DNA of 64,000 nt from Rhizobiales bacterium NRL2 (GTDB taxonomy: Bacteria; Pseudomonadota; Alphaproteobacteria; Minwuiales; Minwuiaceae), in NCBI GenBank assembly GCA_001664005.1, contig CP016093.1, positions 937,001 to 1,001,000 of the forward strand. The letters are read 5' to 3'. A program made the translations under genes and the position numbers. This document shows positions 50,817 through 60,000 of this stretch, in pieces. The notes below the pieces were generated by a model. That model had not been told where the DNA came from. It saw only the letters and a list, made by a program, of their open reading frames with translations, and made no database searches. How positions within the stretch are numbered: the stretch's first letter is position 1; the number at the start of each line of letters is the position of its first letter.

Positions 50817-52024
50817 CCACGGCCTCCAGGGAAACGGCGGAAGCGTTCAACCTCTACGCGCTGACGCCCGAGTACCTGGAGGATCCGTTTCCGGTCTACC
50901 ACGCGCTGCGCGAACACAGCCCCGTCCACCGCCTGCCGGACGGGTCCGTCTTCCTCAGCCGTTACGAAGACGTCATCGCCTGCTACCGCGACCGGACGAT
51001 GTCATCGGACAAGCGCCGCGAGTTCGGGCCGAAGTTCGGCGAGGGGCCGCTGCTGGTCCATCACACCACCAGCCTGGTGTTCAACGACCCGCCCCTGCAC
51101 ACCCGGGTGCGCAAGCTGCTCGCCCAGGCCTTCACGCCGCGCGCCATGCGCTCGATGGAGCCGGGAATCGTGGCGCTGGTCGACGGCTTTCTGGATCGCG
51201 CCGAGGAACGCGGCGAGATGGATCTGATCGGCGATTTCGCCTTCGCCCTGCCGGTCGGCGTGATCTGCGACATGCTGGGCGTGCCGGCGGCGGACCGGGA
51301 GCGGCTGCGCGACTGGGCGATGCTGATCCTGGGCGCGCTGGAGCCGACCATTTCCGACGAACAGCTGCGCCGCGGCAACGAGGCCGTGGCGGCCTTCTCG
51401 GCCTATCTCAAGGACCTGATCGACGAACGCCGCCGCAATCCCAGCGAAGGCGACATCCTCTCCATCCTGATCGCCGGCGAGGTGGACGGGGAGCGGTTGA
51501 GCGAGGAGGAGCTGATCCAGAACTGCATCTTCCTGCTCAACGCCGGCCACGAGACCACGACCAACCTGATCGGCAACGGCGTCGCCGGCCTGCTGGCTTT
51601 TCCCGGCGAGTTGGCGCGGCTCCGGGCCGATCCGGCGCTGATGGACAGCGCCATCGAGGAGTTCCTGCGCTTCGAAAGCTCCAACCAGCTCGGCACGCGG
51701 CGGGCGACGCGGCGGGTCGAGTTCGACGGCGGCGCGGTGGAGGCCGACACCGTGATCCATCTCGGCATCGGCGCGGCCAACCGCGATCCGGCGGTCTTCC
51801 CCGATCCGGACCGCCTCGACATCACGCGTGAGCCGAACCGCCACCTGGCCTTCGGCTGGGGCGCGCATATCTGCCTCGGCAACTCGCTGGCGCGGATGGA
51901 AGGGAAGATCGCCATCGGCCGGCTGCTGGCACGCTTTCGCCATATCGAGCGCAATGGCAATTTCGTCCGCGGCGGCCGGGCGCGGTTCCGGGGCTATCGC
52001 AGCTTTCCGGTCAAGCTGAGATAG
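50813..52024 (+). CDS. Cytochrome P450
   Basis: A 403-residue soluble P450. The I-helix oxygen motif is AGHETTTNLIGNG, ExxR is EEFLRFESSNQLGTRRA, and the haem loop is FGWGAHICLGNSLARME with the proximal Cys in HICLG. The length and soluble N-terminus are those of bacterial class I P450s, which need a ferredoxin and reductase. Neither is adjacent, although a reductase gene lies at 16.7 kb. It overlaps the SDR gene by 4 bases (ATGA). Confidence 0.95.
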   Translation: MTTASRETAEAFNLYALTPEYLEDPFPVYHALREHSPVHRLPDGSVFLSRYEDVIACYRDRTMSSDKRREFGPKFGEGPLLVHHTTSLVFNDPPLHTRVRKLLAQAFTPRAMRSMEPGIVALVDGFLDRAEERGEMDLIGDFAFALPVGVICDMLGVPAADRERLRDWAMLILGALEPTISDEQLRRGNEAVAAFSAYLKDLIDERRRNPSEGDILSILIAGEVDGERLSEEELIQNCIFLLNAGHETTTNLIGNGVAGLLAFPGELARLRADPALMDSAIEEFLRFESSNQLGTRRATRRVEFDGGAVEADTVIHLGIGAANRDPAVFPDPDRLDITREPNRHLAFGWGAHICLGNSLARMEGKIAIGRLLARFRHIERNGNFVRGGRARFRGYRSFPVKLR

Positions 52025-52066
52025 CCGCCACTTCCGCGAAGCGGATTTCGACCGATATGGAAGCGG

Positions 52067-52486
52067 ATGAAGTATCCCGGCCCATTGGTCCTGGCGGCCC
52101 TCGCCATGTTATGGTCAGCGGCGCCCGCGCCGCCCGCCACCGCGCAACTGCGCGAGGATCCGGTCGCCGATGTGCGCGAGCGGATCGAGCGGCTGAAGCA
52201 GCGCCGCCTGCCGCCGGAGGAGCGCTTCAGGGACCGGAACCTCGATCGCGGCCAGAACTTCAGGGATCGCCAAAGCCAGCGCGAAGCCTATTCGGCGGAG
52301 CGGGAAGGGCGGCTGCTGGACCGGTTGAACGAACGCCGGGACGTGTTGCAGGGCGATCCGAACGATCTCGATGCCAGGCGTGACGACCGCCGCGAGGACC
52401 GGGTCGACCGGCGTCTCAGAGAGCGGCTCAGGGATGCCTACCGCAGCGATGCCCCGCCGCCTCTGCCGCCGCCTGCCCCGCGATGA
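52067..52486 (+). CDS. Exported arginine/aspartate-rich protein
   Basis: A 139-residue protein with a signal peptide (MKYPGPLVLAALAMLWSAAP, cleavage near PATA). The mature part is highly charged: repeated RDR, ERL and DDRRE runs, predicted to be a long helix, and a proline-rich C-terminal tail (PPPLPPPAPR). It is a likely periplasmic coiled-coil-like protein of unknown role. It follows the P450 gene by 42 bases. Confidence 0.6.
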   Translation: MKYPGPLVLAALAMLWSAAPAPPATAQLREDPVADVRERIERLKQRRLPPEERFRDRNLDRGQNFRDRQSQREAYSAEREGRLLDRLNERRDVLQGDPNDLDARRDDRREDRVDRRLRERLRDAYRSDAPPPLPPPAPR

Positions 52487-52545
52487 CCACGCCGTGAGTC
52501 AGAAGGCGCGCGAGCCAGCCATGCCATCCCTCGCGCGCCAACCGG

Positions 52546-53835
52546 TCACCTCTCCCGGAACGCCTCGCTCTGCAGGCGCAGGACGGGCCGGAGCAGGAAG
52601 GAGGCGACCGAGCGGGAGCCGGTGTGGATGTCGACGGTGGCTTCCATGCCCGGCCCGATGGGCAGACGGCCCGGCTCGTCGCCCAGATAGCTCTTCGCCG
52701 TCTCCACCACGACCTTGAAATAGGGCCGGCCCTGATCGTCGATGTTGGAATCGGGGGAGATGCGGACGACCCGGCCCTCCAGCCCGCCGAAGCGGATGAA
52801 GTCGTAGGTCGAGATCTTCACGGTCGCGTCCTGGCCGACGTCGACGAAGCCCCGGTCGGCGGGCCGGAGCCGTGCCTCGACCACCAGGTTGCCGCCCACC
52901 GGCACGATCTCCAGGATCGGCTGGCCGGGACCGACGATGCCGCCGATGGTCGTCACCTTCATCTCGCCGACGATCCCGTCGATGGGGCTGCGCACAACGG
53001 TGCGGCTGCGCTGGTCGTCGGCGCCGGTCAGCCGGTCCGTGACGGTGGCGATATCGACCTCGACTTCGGAGAGTTCCGCCTGGGCCTCCCGGCGAAAGGC
53101 GCGCGAGGCCTCCTCGCGGCGTTCGACGGCTTCCCGACGGGCCGCGTTGGCGCGGTTGATGGCGGCGTTCAGGCTTTCCATCTCGCCCCTGAGACGCGCC
53201 AGTTCGCCCTGCTTCTGGTTGACCTCCAGGCGGGAGGCGAGGTTGTCCTTCGCCAGATCCTCCAGCGTCGCCAGCGCCTGCTCGGCGAGCGCGATCTCCT
53301 CGCGCCGGGCGTCGCGGGCGGCGGCGAACTCGCGCGCCTCCTCCTCGCTCTGTCGCGCCTGCTCGCCCAGCACGGCGATGGTGCTTTCGAACTCCGAGCG
53401 GCTGGCCTGGAAGGCGCGGCGCTCGGCGCGGACCAGATCCGGCCGCCGCGCCTCGATCTCGGCGGAAAAGGCGGGCTCCGTGCCCGCGGCCTCGGCCAGC
53501 AGGCGTTCGCGCTTCAGCAGCAGGCCGTCCAGGCGCACGCGCAGCCCCTCGGGGCTCTGCGCGTCGGTGCCGAGGGCGAGGCGGAGCAGCGGCTCGCCCG
53601 CCGTGACGCGGTCGCCCTCCGACACCAGCATCTCCTCGACGATTCCCCCCTCCAGATGCTGGACGGTCTTTACGTCGCCCTGGGGCACCACCAGGCCCTC
53701 GGCCACCGCCACTTCGTCCAGTTCGGCGACCAGCGCCCAAGCGGCCAGCGCCAGGATCAGCAGGGCCGCGGCCCGGGCCAGGATCACCCCGCCGCGGGGG
53801 CGATGGCGGGCCGCCATGTCGTCCAGCGCGCTCAA
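52546..53835 (-). CDS. Type I secretion membrane fusion protein (HlyD family)
   Basis: A 429-residue adaptor. A short cytosolic N-terminus and one transmembrane helix (about 15-40) precede a beta/lipoyl start (VPQGDVKTVQHLEGGIVEEM), a long coiled-coil hairpin (about 130-280) and the C-terminal MFP domain (VVRSPIDGIVGEMKVTTIGG). It links the inner-membrane ABC exporter with TolC. Its start overlaps the end of the ABC exporter gene by 4 bases. Confidence 0.94.
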   Translation of the reverse strand: MSALDDMAARHRPRGGVILARAAALLILALAAWALVAELDEVAVAEGLVVPQGDVKTVQHLEGGIVEEMLVSEGDRVTAGEPLLRLALGTDAQSPEGLRVRLDGLLLKRERLLAEAAGTEPAFSAEIEARRPDLVRAERRAFQASRSEFESTIAVLGEQARQSEEEAREFAAARDARREEIALAEQALATLEDLAKDNLASRLEVNQKQGELARLRGEMESLNAAINRANAARREAVERREEASRAFRREAQAELSEVEVDIATVTDRLTGADDQRSRTVVRSPIDGIVGEMKVTTIGGIVGPGQPILEIVPVGGNLVVEARLRPADRGFVDVGQDATVKISTYDFIRFGGLEGRVVRISPDSNIDDQGRPYFKVVVETAKSYLGDEPGRLPIGPGMEATVDIHTGSRSVASFLLRPVLRLQSEAFRER

Positions 53836-55541
53836 CGCTCCACCTCCTTCAGCCGCCGGGCCGCCTCCATGCGCTCGCGCACCTGGCCGGCGGGGCCGGC
53901 GGCGACGATGCGGCCGCCGTCGAGCGCGATGATGTTGTGGCAGACCTCCAGCAGCACGGGGCTGTGGGTGACGACGACGATGGTGCGGTCCTCGGCCAGC
54001 GCCTCCAGGTTCCGCGCCAGGGTCTTCGCGGCCTCGGTGTCCAGATTGCCCGACGGCTCGTCGAGCAGCAGCACCGGCGGATTGCCGATCAGCGCCCGGG
54101 CGATGGCGATGCGCTGGCGCACGCCGCCGGGCAGGTCCATGCCGCCCTCGCCGATGCGGGCGCCATAGCCGTCGGCCATTTCCGAAATCGCCGAATGGGC
54201 CCCGGCAAGGTGCGCGGCATCCACGATCAGCCCGTCATCGGCGGCAGGGTCGCCGATGGCGATGTTCTCCCGGATCGTGCCGGCGAAAAGGAAGGTGTGC
54301 TGGGGCACATAGCCGATGGCGCGGGCCAGATCCTCGCGGCCGAACTGGGCGATGTCGGCCTCGTCCAGCATCACCCGGCCGTGGCTGGGGCGGTAAAGCC
54401 CCTGCATCAGCTTCAGCAGCGTGGTCTTGCCCGAACCGTTGGGTCCGACCAGCGCATGCAGGCCGTTGCCGATCTTCAGCCTGACGTTCCGCACCGCCGG
54501 CGGGCGGTCCGCCGCGTAGCCGAAAGAGACGTCGTCCAGCATCAGGACGCCGTCCCGCACGTTCGGACGGACGGCGCCGCGGGCGGGCTCCTCGGGTATG
54601 GCGAAGGCTTCGCCGAGCCGCTTGAGCGACTGCCGCGTGGCCATGTAGGTGCGCCAGTTGCCGATCAGTTGCTGGAAGGGCTGGACGATCCGCCCGCCCA
54701 GCATGTTGGCCGCGACCAGCGCGCCGATGGACAGCTCCTGGTTGAGGATCGCCACCGCGCCGACGGCGGTGACCGCGACGGTGGTCAGAACCGTCAGCCC
54801 CAGCCCCATGTGCACGAAGCGGTCGGACTGCCGTCCGCGCCGGACCGATTCGTCGACGGCGCGGACATGGCGCGCCTCCCAGCCCTCGGTCATCGGGCCT
54901 TTCAGCGCCAGCGCCTTGATCGTGGTCCGGCCGCCGATCAGTTCGGCGGTGACGGCGTCGCGGTCGAAGCTGGCCTCGCGTTCCTCGCGGTTGGCGTCCT
55001 GCATCACCCGCCCCGACCACCAGGCCAGGCCGATGAAGAGCGGGAAGGCGACCAGCAGCACCCAGGCCACCGGCGGGGCGATGATGAAGATCACGACGGC
55101 GAAGAAGAGCGCGAAGGGCAGGTCGGCGATCAGCACCGCCGACAGGCCGGAGAAGGCGTTGCGCACCACCTCGGCGTCGCGGAACAGCGCCTGCCAGTAG
55201 GCGGCGGGGCGGCTCTCCAGCACCGGCAGCGGCGCGGCGGTGATGCGGCCGTAGAGCGCGCGGGCCAGTCCGACGTCCATGTCGACGGCCGCCGAGCGCA
55301 GCAGGCGGGCGCGGCCCTGGCGCAGCACGAAGTCGAAGGCGATGGCCGCGAACATGCCGATCACCAGGCCCTGCAGGGTCGACAGCCCGCCGTGGAAGAC
55401 GACCCGGTCGTAGACCTGGAGGACGAAGATCGGCGCGGCGATGGCCAGCAGGTTGACGATGAAGGAATAGGCGATGACCTCGCCGATGCGCCGGCGCACC
55501 GGGGCCAGCACGTCCCTCAGCCATTCCCGACCTTCAGCCAT
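53832..55541 (-). CDS. Type I secretion system permease/ATPase
   Basis: About 569 residues. It combines five to six transmembrane helices (about 30-300) with a C-terminal ABC domain: Walker A GPNGSGKTTLL, signature LPGGVRQRIAIARAL, Walker B VLLLDEPSGNLD. The VLPGG-type signature is typical of PrtD/LapB-like RTX exporters. The start at 55541 follows AGAAGGGC; an ATG nine codons earlier (55568) lacks a ribosome site. With the adaptor and the TolC gene it forms a complete exporter for the RTX protein. Confidence 0.93.
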   Translation of the reverse strand: MAEGREWLRDVLAPVRRRIGEVIAYSFIVNLLAIAAPIFVLQVYDRVVFHGGLSTLQGLVIGMFAAIAFDFVLRQGRARLLRSAAVDMDVGLARALYGRITAAPLPVLESRPAAYWQALFRDAEVVRNAFSGLSAVLIADLPFALFFAVVIFIIAPPVAWVLLVAFPLFIGLAWWSGRVMQDANREEREASFDRDAVTAELIGGRTTIKALALKGPMTEGWEARHVRAVDESVRRGRQSDRFVHMGLGLTVLTTVAVTAVGAVAILNQELSIGALVAANMLGGRIVQPFQQLIGNWRTYMATRQSLKRLGEAFAIPEEPARGAVRPNVRDGVLMLDDVSFGYAADRPPAVRNVRLKIGNGLHALVGPNGSGKTTLLKLMQGLYRPSHGRVMLDEADIAQFGREDLARAIGYVPQHTFLFAGTIRENIAIGDPAADDGLIVDAAHLAGAHSAISEMADGYGARIGEGGMDLPGGVRQRIAIARALIGNPPVLLLDEPSGNLDTEAAKTLARNLEALAEDRTIVVVTHSPVLLEVCHNIIALDGGRIVAAGPAGQVRERMEAARRLKEVER

Positions 55542-55707
55542 GGGCCCTTCTGCGTCCTTCGGTTGCATCGTTTCGGGTCATGCGAGTTCGATGCCAATTG
55601 GCCTCAAGTCACGCGTCGTGCTAAATAGACCGGATAAGCGGCGGCGGCGACAGCGGATTTCCTGACGGTTTCCGGGGCGGACCGCCGGCAGGGGATAGGG
55701 TTGCGGA

Positions 55708-56994
55708 TTGTACCGTCATCTCGCAATAGGCGCCGCCGTGGCGCTGGCGCTGACCACGACGGCGGAGGCCGCGCCGTTGCAGGAGGAGCTGGAGATCGTG
55801 CTCCAGGCTCATCCGGATGTGCGCGCGGCCGAGCGCCGGTTCGAGCAGTCGCAGCTGGCCGTCACCGAAGCGCGTGCGCCCTACCTGCCGCAACTGCGCA
55901 TCAGCGGCGAGTACGGGTATGAGAACGTCGACAGCCCCGTGGCCCGCGCCGCCGGCCAGCCGGCCGTCGAACAGAGCCGGGAGATCGGCCGCTTCACGGT
56001 CACCCAGAAGGTTTTCGACGGCTTCCGCACCGACGGACAGCTGAAAGGCGCCATCGCCCGGGAGTCCAAGTCCGGCTACGCGCTGGAGCGTGCGCATCAG
56101 CAGATCCTGCTGCGTGGCACGGCGGCCTATCTCGACGTGCTGAAGCAGACCGAACTGGTCGACATCGCGCTGGAGACGGAAATGACCATCCGCCGCCAGC
56201 TCGCGCTGGAGGACGAGCGCGTGCGCCGGGGCTCCGGTCTCTCGGTCGACGTGCTGCAGTCGAAATCGCGGCTGCAGGCAGCCAAGGAAACCCGGGTGCG
56301 GCTGGAAGGCAGACTCAGGGAGGCGATCGCCGAGTACTACGCGGTTTTCAACCACGCGCCGGAGATCGGCTCGATGGCGCCGCCCGAAGCGCCTGACGAC
56401 CTGCTGCCGCCCGACCTTCAGGCCGCCATCAACATCGCGCTGGCCGAGAACCCGCTGATGAAGCAGAGCGAGGAGACCATCGGGGAGGCCCGCCAGCAGC
56501 GCAAGGTGGCGATGTCCGACTTCTTCCCGCAGATCAACGTGGTCGCAGAAGGCGCGATGGAGAACGACGCCGAGGGCATTCCCGGCAACCGCAAGGAAGT
56601 CTTTGTCGGCGTGCGCGCCGAATGGGAGCTGTTCGACGGCTTCGCCACCGCCGCCGCGACCGAACGTTCGGGCCGGCGCATCGCCGAGACCATGGAGAAC
56701 CATGCCGCGCTGAGCCTGGAAATCGCCAAGCGCGTCGAAGTGGCCTGGGAGCAGCTCATCACGCTGCGCGAACGCTCGGAGCTGGCCGGCAACGCCGCCG
56801 CCATCGCCTCCGAGCTGTTCACCGCGCGGCGCAAGCTGCGCACCGCAGGCCGGGAGTCGGTGGTCAACGTGCTCGACGCCGAGGCCGAGCTCAACGCCGC
56901 GCGCAGCCGGGCCACGGCGGCGCGCTACGACGCGCTGGTGCAGGTCTTCCGGGTGCTGTTCGAGACCGGCCGGCTCGACCTCGCCGCCTACTGA
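55708..56994 (+). CDS. TolC-family outer membrane channel protein
   Basis: A 428-residue protein with a signal peptide (MYRHLAIGAAVALALTTTAE). Two repeat halves of the TolC fold are visible: ERRFEQSQLAVTEARAPYLP in the first and SDFFPQINVVAEGAMENDAE in the second, with long helices between. It forms the outer membrane exit duct of the type I system. The start is TTG at 55708, after GGGATAGGG. It is divergent from the ABC exporter and its stop is 10 bases from the end of the RTX gene. Confidence 0.93.
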   Translation: MYRHLAIGAAVALALTTTAEAAPLQEELEIVLQAHPDVRAAERRFEQSQLAVTEARAPYLPQLRISGEYGYENVDSPVARAAGQPAVEQSREIGRFTVTQKVFDGFRTDGQLKGAIARESKSGYALERAHQQILLRGTAAYLDVLKQTELVDIALETEMTIRRQLALEDERVRRGSGLSVDVLQSKSRLQAAKETRVRLEGRLREAIAEYYAVFNHAPEIGSMAPPEAPDDLLPPDLQAAINIALAENPLMKQSEETIGEARQQRKVAMSDFFPQINVVAEGAMENDAEGIPGNRKEVFVGVRAEWELFDGFATAAATERSGRRIAETMENHAALSLEIAKRVEVAWEQLITLRERSELAGNAAAIASELFTARRKLRTAGRESVVNVLDAEAELNAARSRATAARYDALVQVFRVLFETGRLDLAAY

Positions 56995-57003
56995 TCCGCG
57001 GGC

Positions 57004-60000
57004 CTACTGGATCTCGAAATCGCTGGCCTGAAGCGTGCCGTTGGAGACGGTCACGCTGGCGATCTCGAAGCTCGCCTGGGCGCCGTCGCCGTCGGGGTCG
57101 AAGTGCAGCGTGTTGTTCGAATCGAAGACGAAGGTCGCCTGTCCGGTGCCGAGTTCGGTGTCGCCGTCGATCAGGGCTTCGGCCACGCGCACGAAGCTCT
57201 CGCCGTCGGTGAGCGTGCCACTGCCTCCGTCGTTGATCCCGAAGGCGTCTCGGTCGATCAGGAAGCGGTCCTCGCCCGATGTGAAGTCGGTGATGACGTC
57301 CTGGTGTTCGATCGCCTGGTCGTACTGGAAGGCGTCGGCTCCGCCGCCGCCGGTCAGTGTGTCGGCCCCTTCACCGCCCCGCAGGGTGTCCAGGTTGTCC
57401 GCGCCGGTGATCGAATCGTTGCCCGCGCCGCCATCCATCAGGTTCTGGCCGGAGGTCTCGGTCAGGGTATCGTCGCCCAGTCCGCCGAACAGGCTGTCGG
57501 ACCCGGCCCCGCCCTCGATGGCGTCGTTGCCGTCGTCGCCCAGGACGCTGTCATCGCCGCTGCCGGCGAAGATCTGGTCGTTGCCCGCGCCGCCGGAGAC
57601 CGTGTCGTCGTCCTGGTCGGCCTGGATCAGATCGTCGCCGTCGCCGCCGTCGATGGTGTCGTTGCCGAAATCGCCGCGCAGCGTATCGGCGCCCGCACCG
57701 CCTTCGACCACGTCGTCACCCTCATCGCCGAAGATGTCGTCGTCGCCGTCGAGCCCGGAAATGCTGTCGTCGCCCAGCCGGCCCTGCAGCAGGTTGTTGC
57801 TGGCATTGCCGGACAGGGTATCGCCCTGATCGGTGCCGACGGCCGCTTCGAAGTTGGTGACGACATCAGTGCCGGCATCCGCACCGATTGCCGTTCCCGC
57901 GGCCAGGTCGATATCTACGCCGGTGCCGAGACCGAAATAGCTGATGACGTCGCCGATGCTGTCGACTGCGACGCCTAGATCGTCCGCGCCCCCGTCGATC
58001 GTGTCGTCGCCGATCCCGCCGAATATGAAGTCGTCGCCATTTCCACCTTCGACGCTGTCATTTCCGGCATCGCCGAACATCACGTCGGCTCCATCGCCGC
58101 CGATCAGGGTGTCGTTGCCGTCACCGCCGCCGAGGCGGTTGATCCCGGCATTGCCGGTGATCGAATCGTTGCCCGTGCCGCCGATGAATCCATCGATGGA
58201 GAACAGCGTGTCGGTGCCGAGGTCGTTGGTGGTCACGGTGGTGCTAATGTCCGTGACAGCTCCCAGCGCCAGCGTGAGATCCTCGGTGGCGTCGGAATAG
58301 TCGGCGACATCCACTTCCGCGTCGGAGCCGTTCAGGACGTCGTCGCCCGCGCCGCCGCGCAGCGTGTCGCGTTCGCCGCCGCCGTTCAGCGTGTCGTTAC
58401 CCGCGCCGCCGAGAAGGAAATTGCGCTCGGCGTCGCCGGAGATGAAGTCCGCGCCCGCCCCGCCGATGACGGTAGTGAAGTTGGCAAAGCCGTCGGAGCC
58501 GGTCTCCGCGCCGGCTGCGGTGCCCGCCGTCATGTCGACGATCAGGTCGGCGGAAGCGGTGGCGAAACTCAGTGTGTTGCTGCCCGCGCCCCCGTCCAGG
58601 CTATCGTTCCCGCCCTCGCCGATGATCAGGTCGTCGCCCTCGCCGCCGACGATGGTGTCGGCGTCGGCGCTGCCGCGGATCGAGTCGTCGCCGGCCCCGC
58701 CGGTGACGCCGTTGAAGCCGGTGACCGTGTCGGTGCCTGTCGCCGTGCTGGCGGCCAGGCCGCCGATCAGGTCGACGGCGACGCCTTCGGTGGCGTCGGA
58801 GAAGTCGAGCGTGTCGTTGCCGGCGCCGCCGTCGAGACTGTCATTGCCTGCGCCGCCATTGATCGAATCATTGCCGTCGCCGCCGGCGATGGTGTCGTTG
58901 CCCGCGCCGCCGAGCAGGGTATCCGCGCCGCCGCCGCCGTTGATCGAATCCGCGCCCTGGCCGCCTTCGAGGCGATTGTTGTCTGCATCGCCGGTCATGG
59001 TGTCGTCGCCGGCGGTGCCGATGATCGTCTCCAGACCAAGTACGGTATAGCTGTTCGCATCCAGCGTGGCGCTGTTGCCCGTAAGGTCGATCTGGAACGC
59101 GCCGGTCAGATTGGAGAAGTCGGCGGTGTCGTTGCCGGCCGCGCCGTTCAGCGTGTCGTTGCCCAGGCTGGCGATCAGCAGGTCGTCGCCGCCGCGGCCG
59201 ACGAAGTTGTCGTTGCCGTCGCTGCCGGTGAAGGTGTCGTTGCCGGCGGAACCGAAGACCCGCTCGATCGACGTCAGGGTGTCCGCGCCTTCGCCGGTCA
59301 CTGTGCCCGAACCGCCGCCGGCGGACATGTCGACGTTCACCGGCGTGGCGCTGTCGCGGTAGTCGGCCGAATCGAAGCCGATGCCGCCGTCGAAGGAATC
59401 GTCGCCCAGGCCGCCGAACAGCGTGTCGCCGCCGGCGTCACCGGAAAGGCTGTCATTGCCCGCGCCGCCGGTGATCGAATCGCCGCCGACGCCGCCTTCG
59501 ATGGCGTTGGCCTGGGCGTCCCCGGTCAGCGTGTCGGCCTGCGCGCCTCCGACGATGTTCTCGATCCCGCTCAGCGTGTCCGTGCCGTCGCCGCTCGCCG
59601 TGCCCGCGTTCAGGTCGACATTGACCGCGCCGCCGGCGTCCGAGAAGTCGGCGGTGTCGAGCCCGTCGCCGCCGATCAGCGAGTCGTCTCCATCGGACCC
59701 CTGCAGCGTGTCGTTGCCGGTCCCGCCAGCCAGCGTGTCGTTGCCGACGCCGCCGGCCAGAAGGTCGTCGCCGGCCTCGCCGGTGATGCTGTCCTGTCCG
59801 GCCAGACCAACGATGAAGTCCCGTCCTGCGGTGCCCGACAGCGTGTCGCCTGCAGCGGTGCCGCCCTGGATCGAGAAGACCTCACCGGCGAAGTCGAACT
59901 GCTCGACATCGTTGGAAACGGTGTCGGAGCCTTCGGATCCGGACTGGTCGGCGACGAAGACGAAGGCGCCGTCGTCGGAGAAACCGAGGTTGAAATCGCC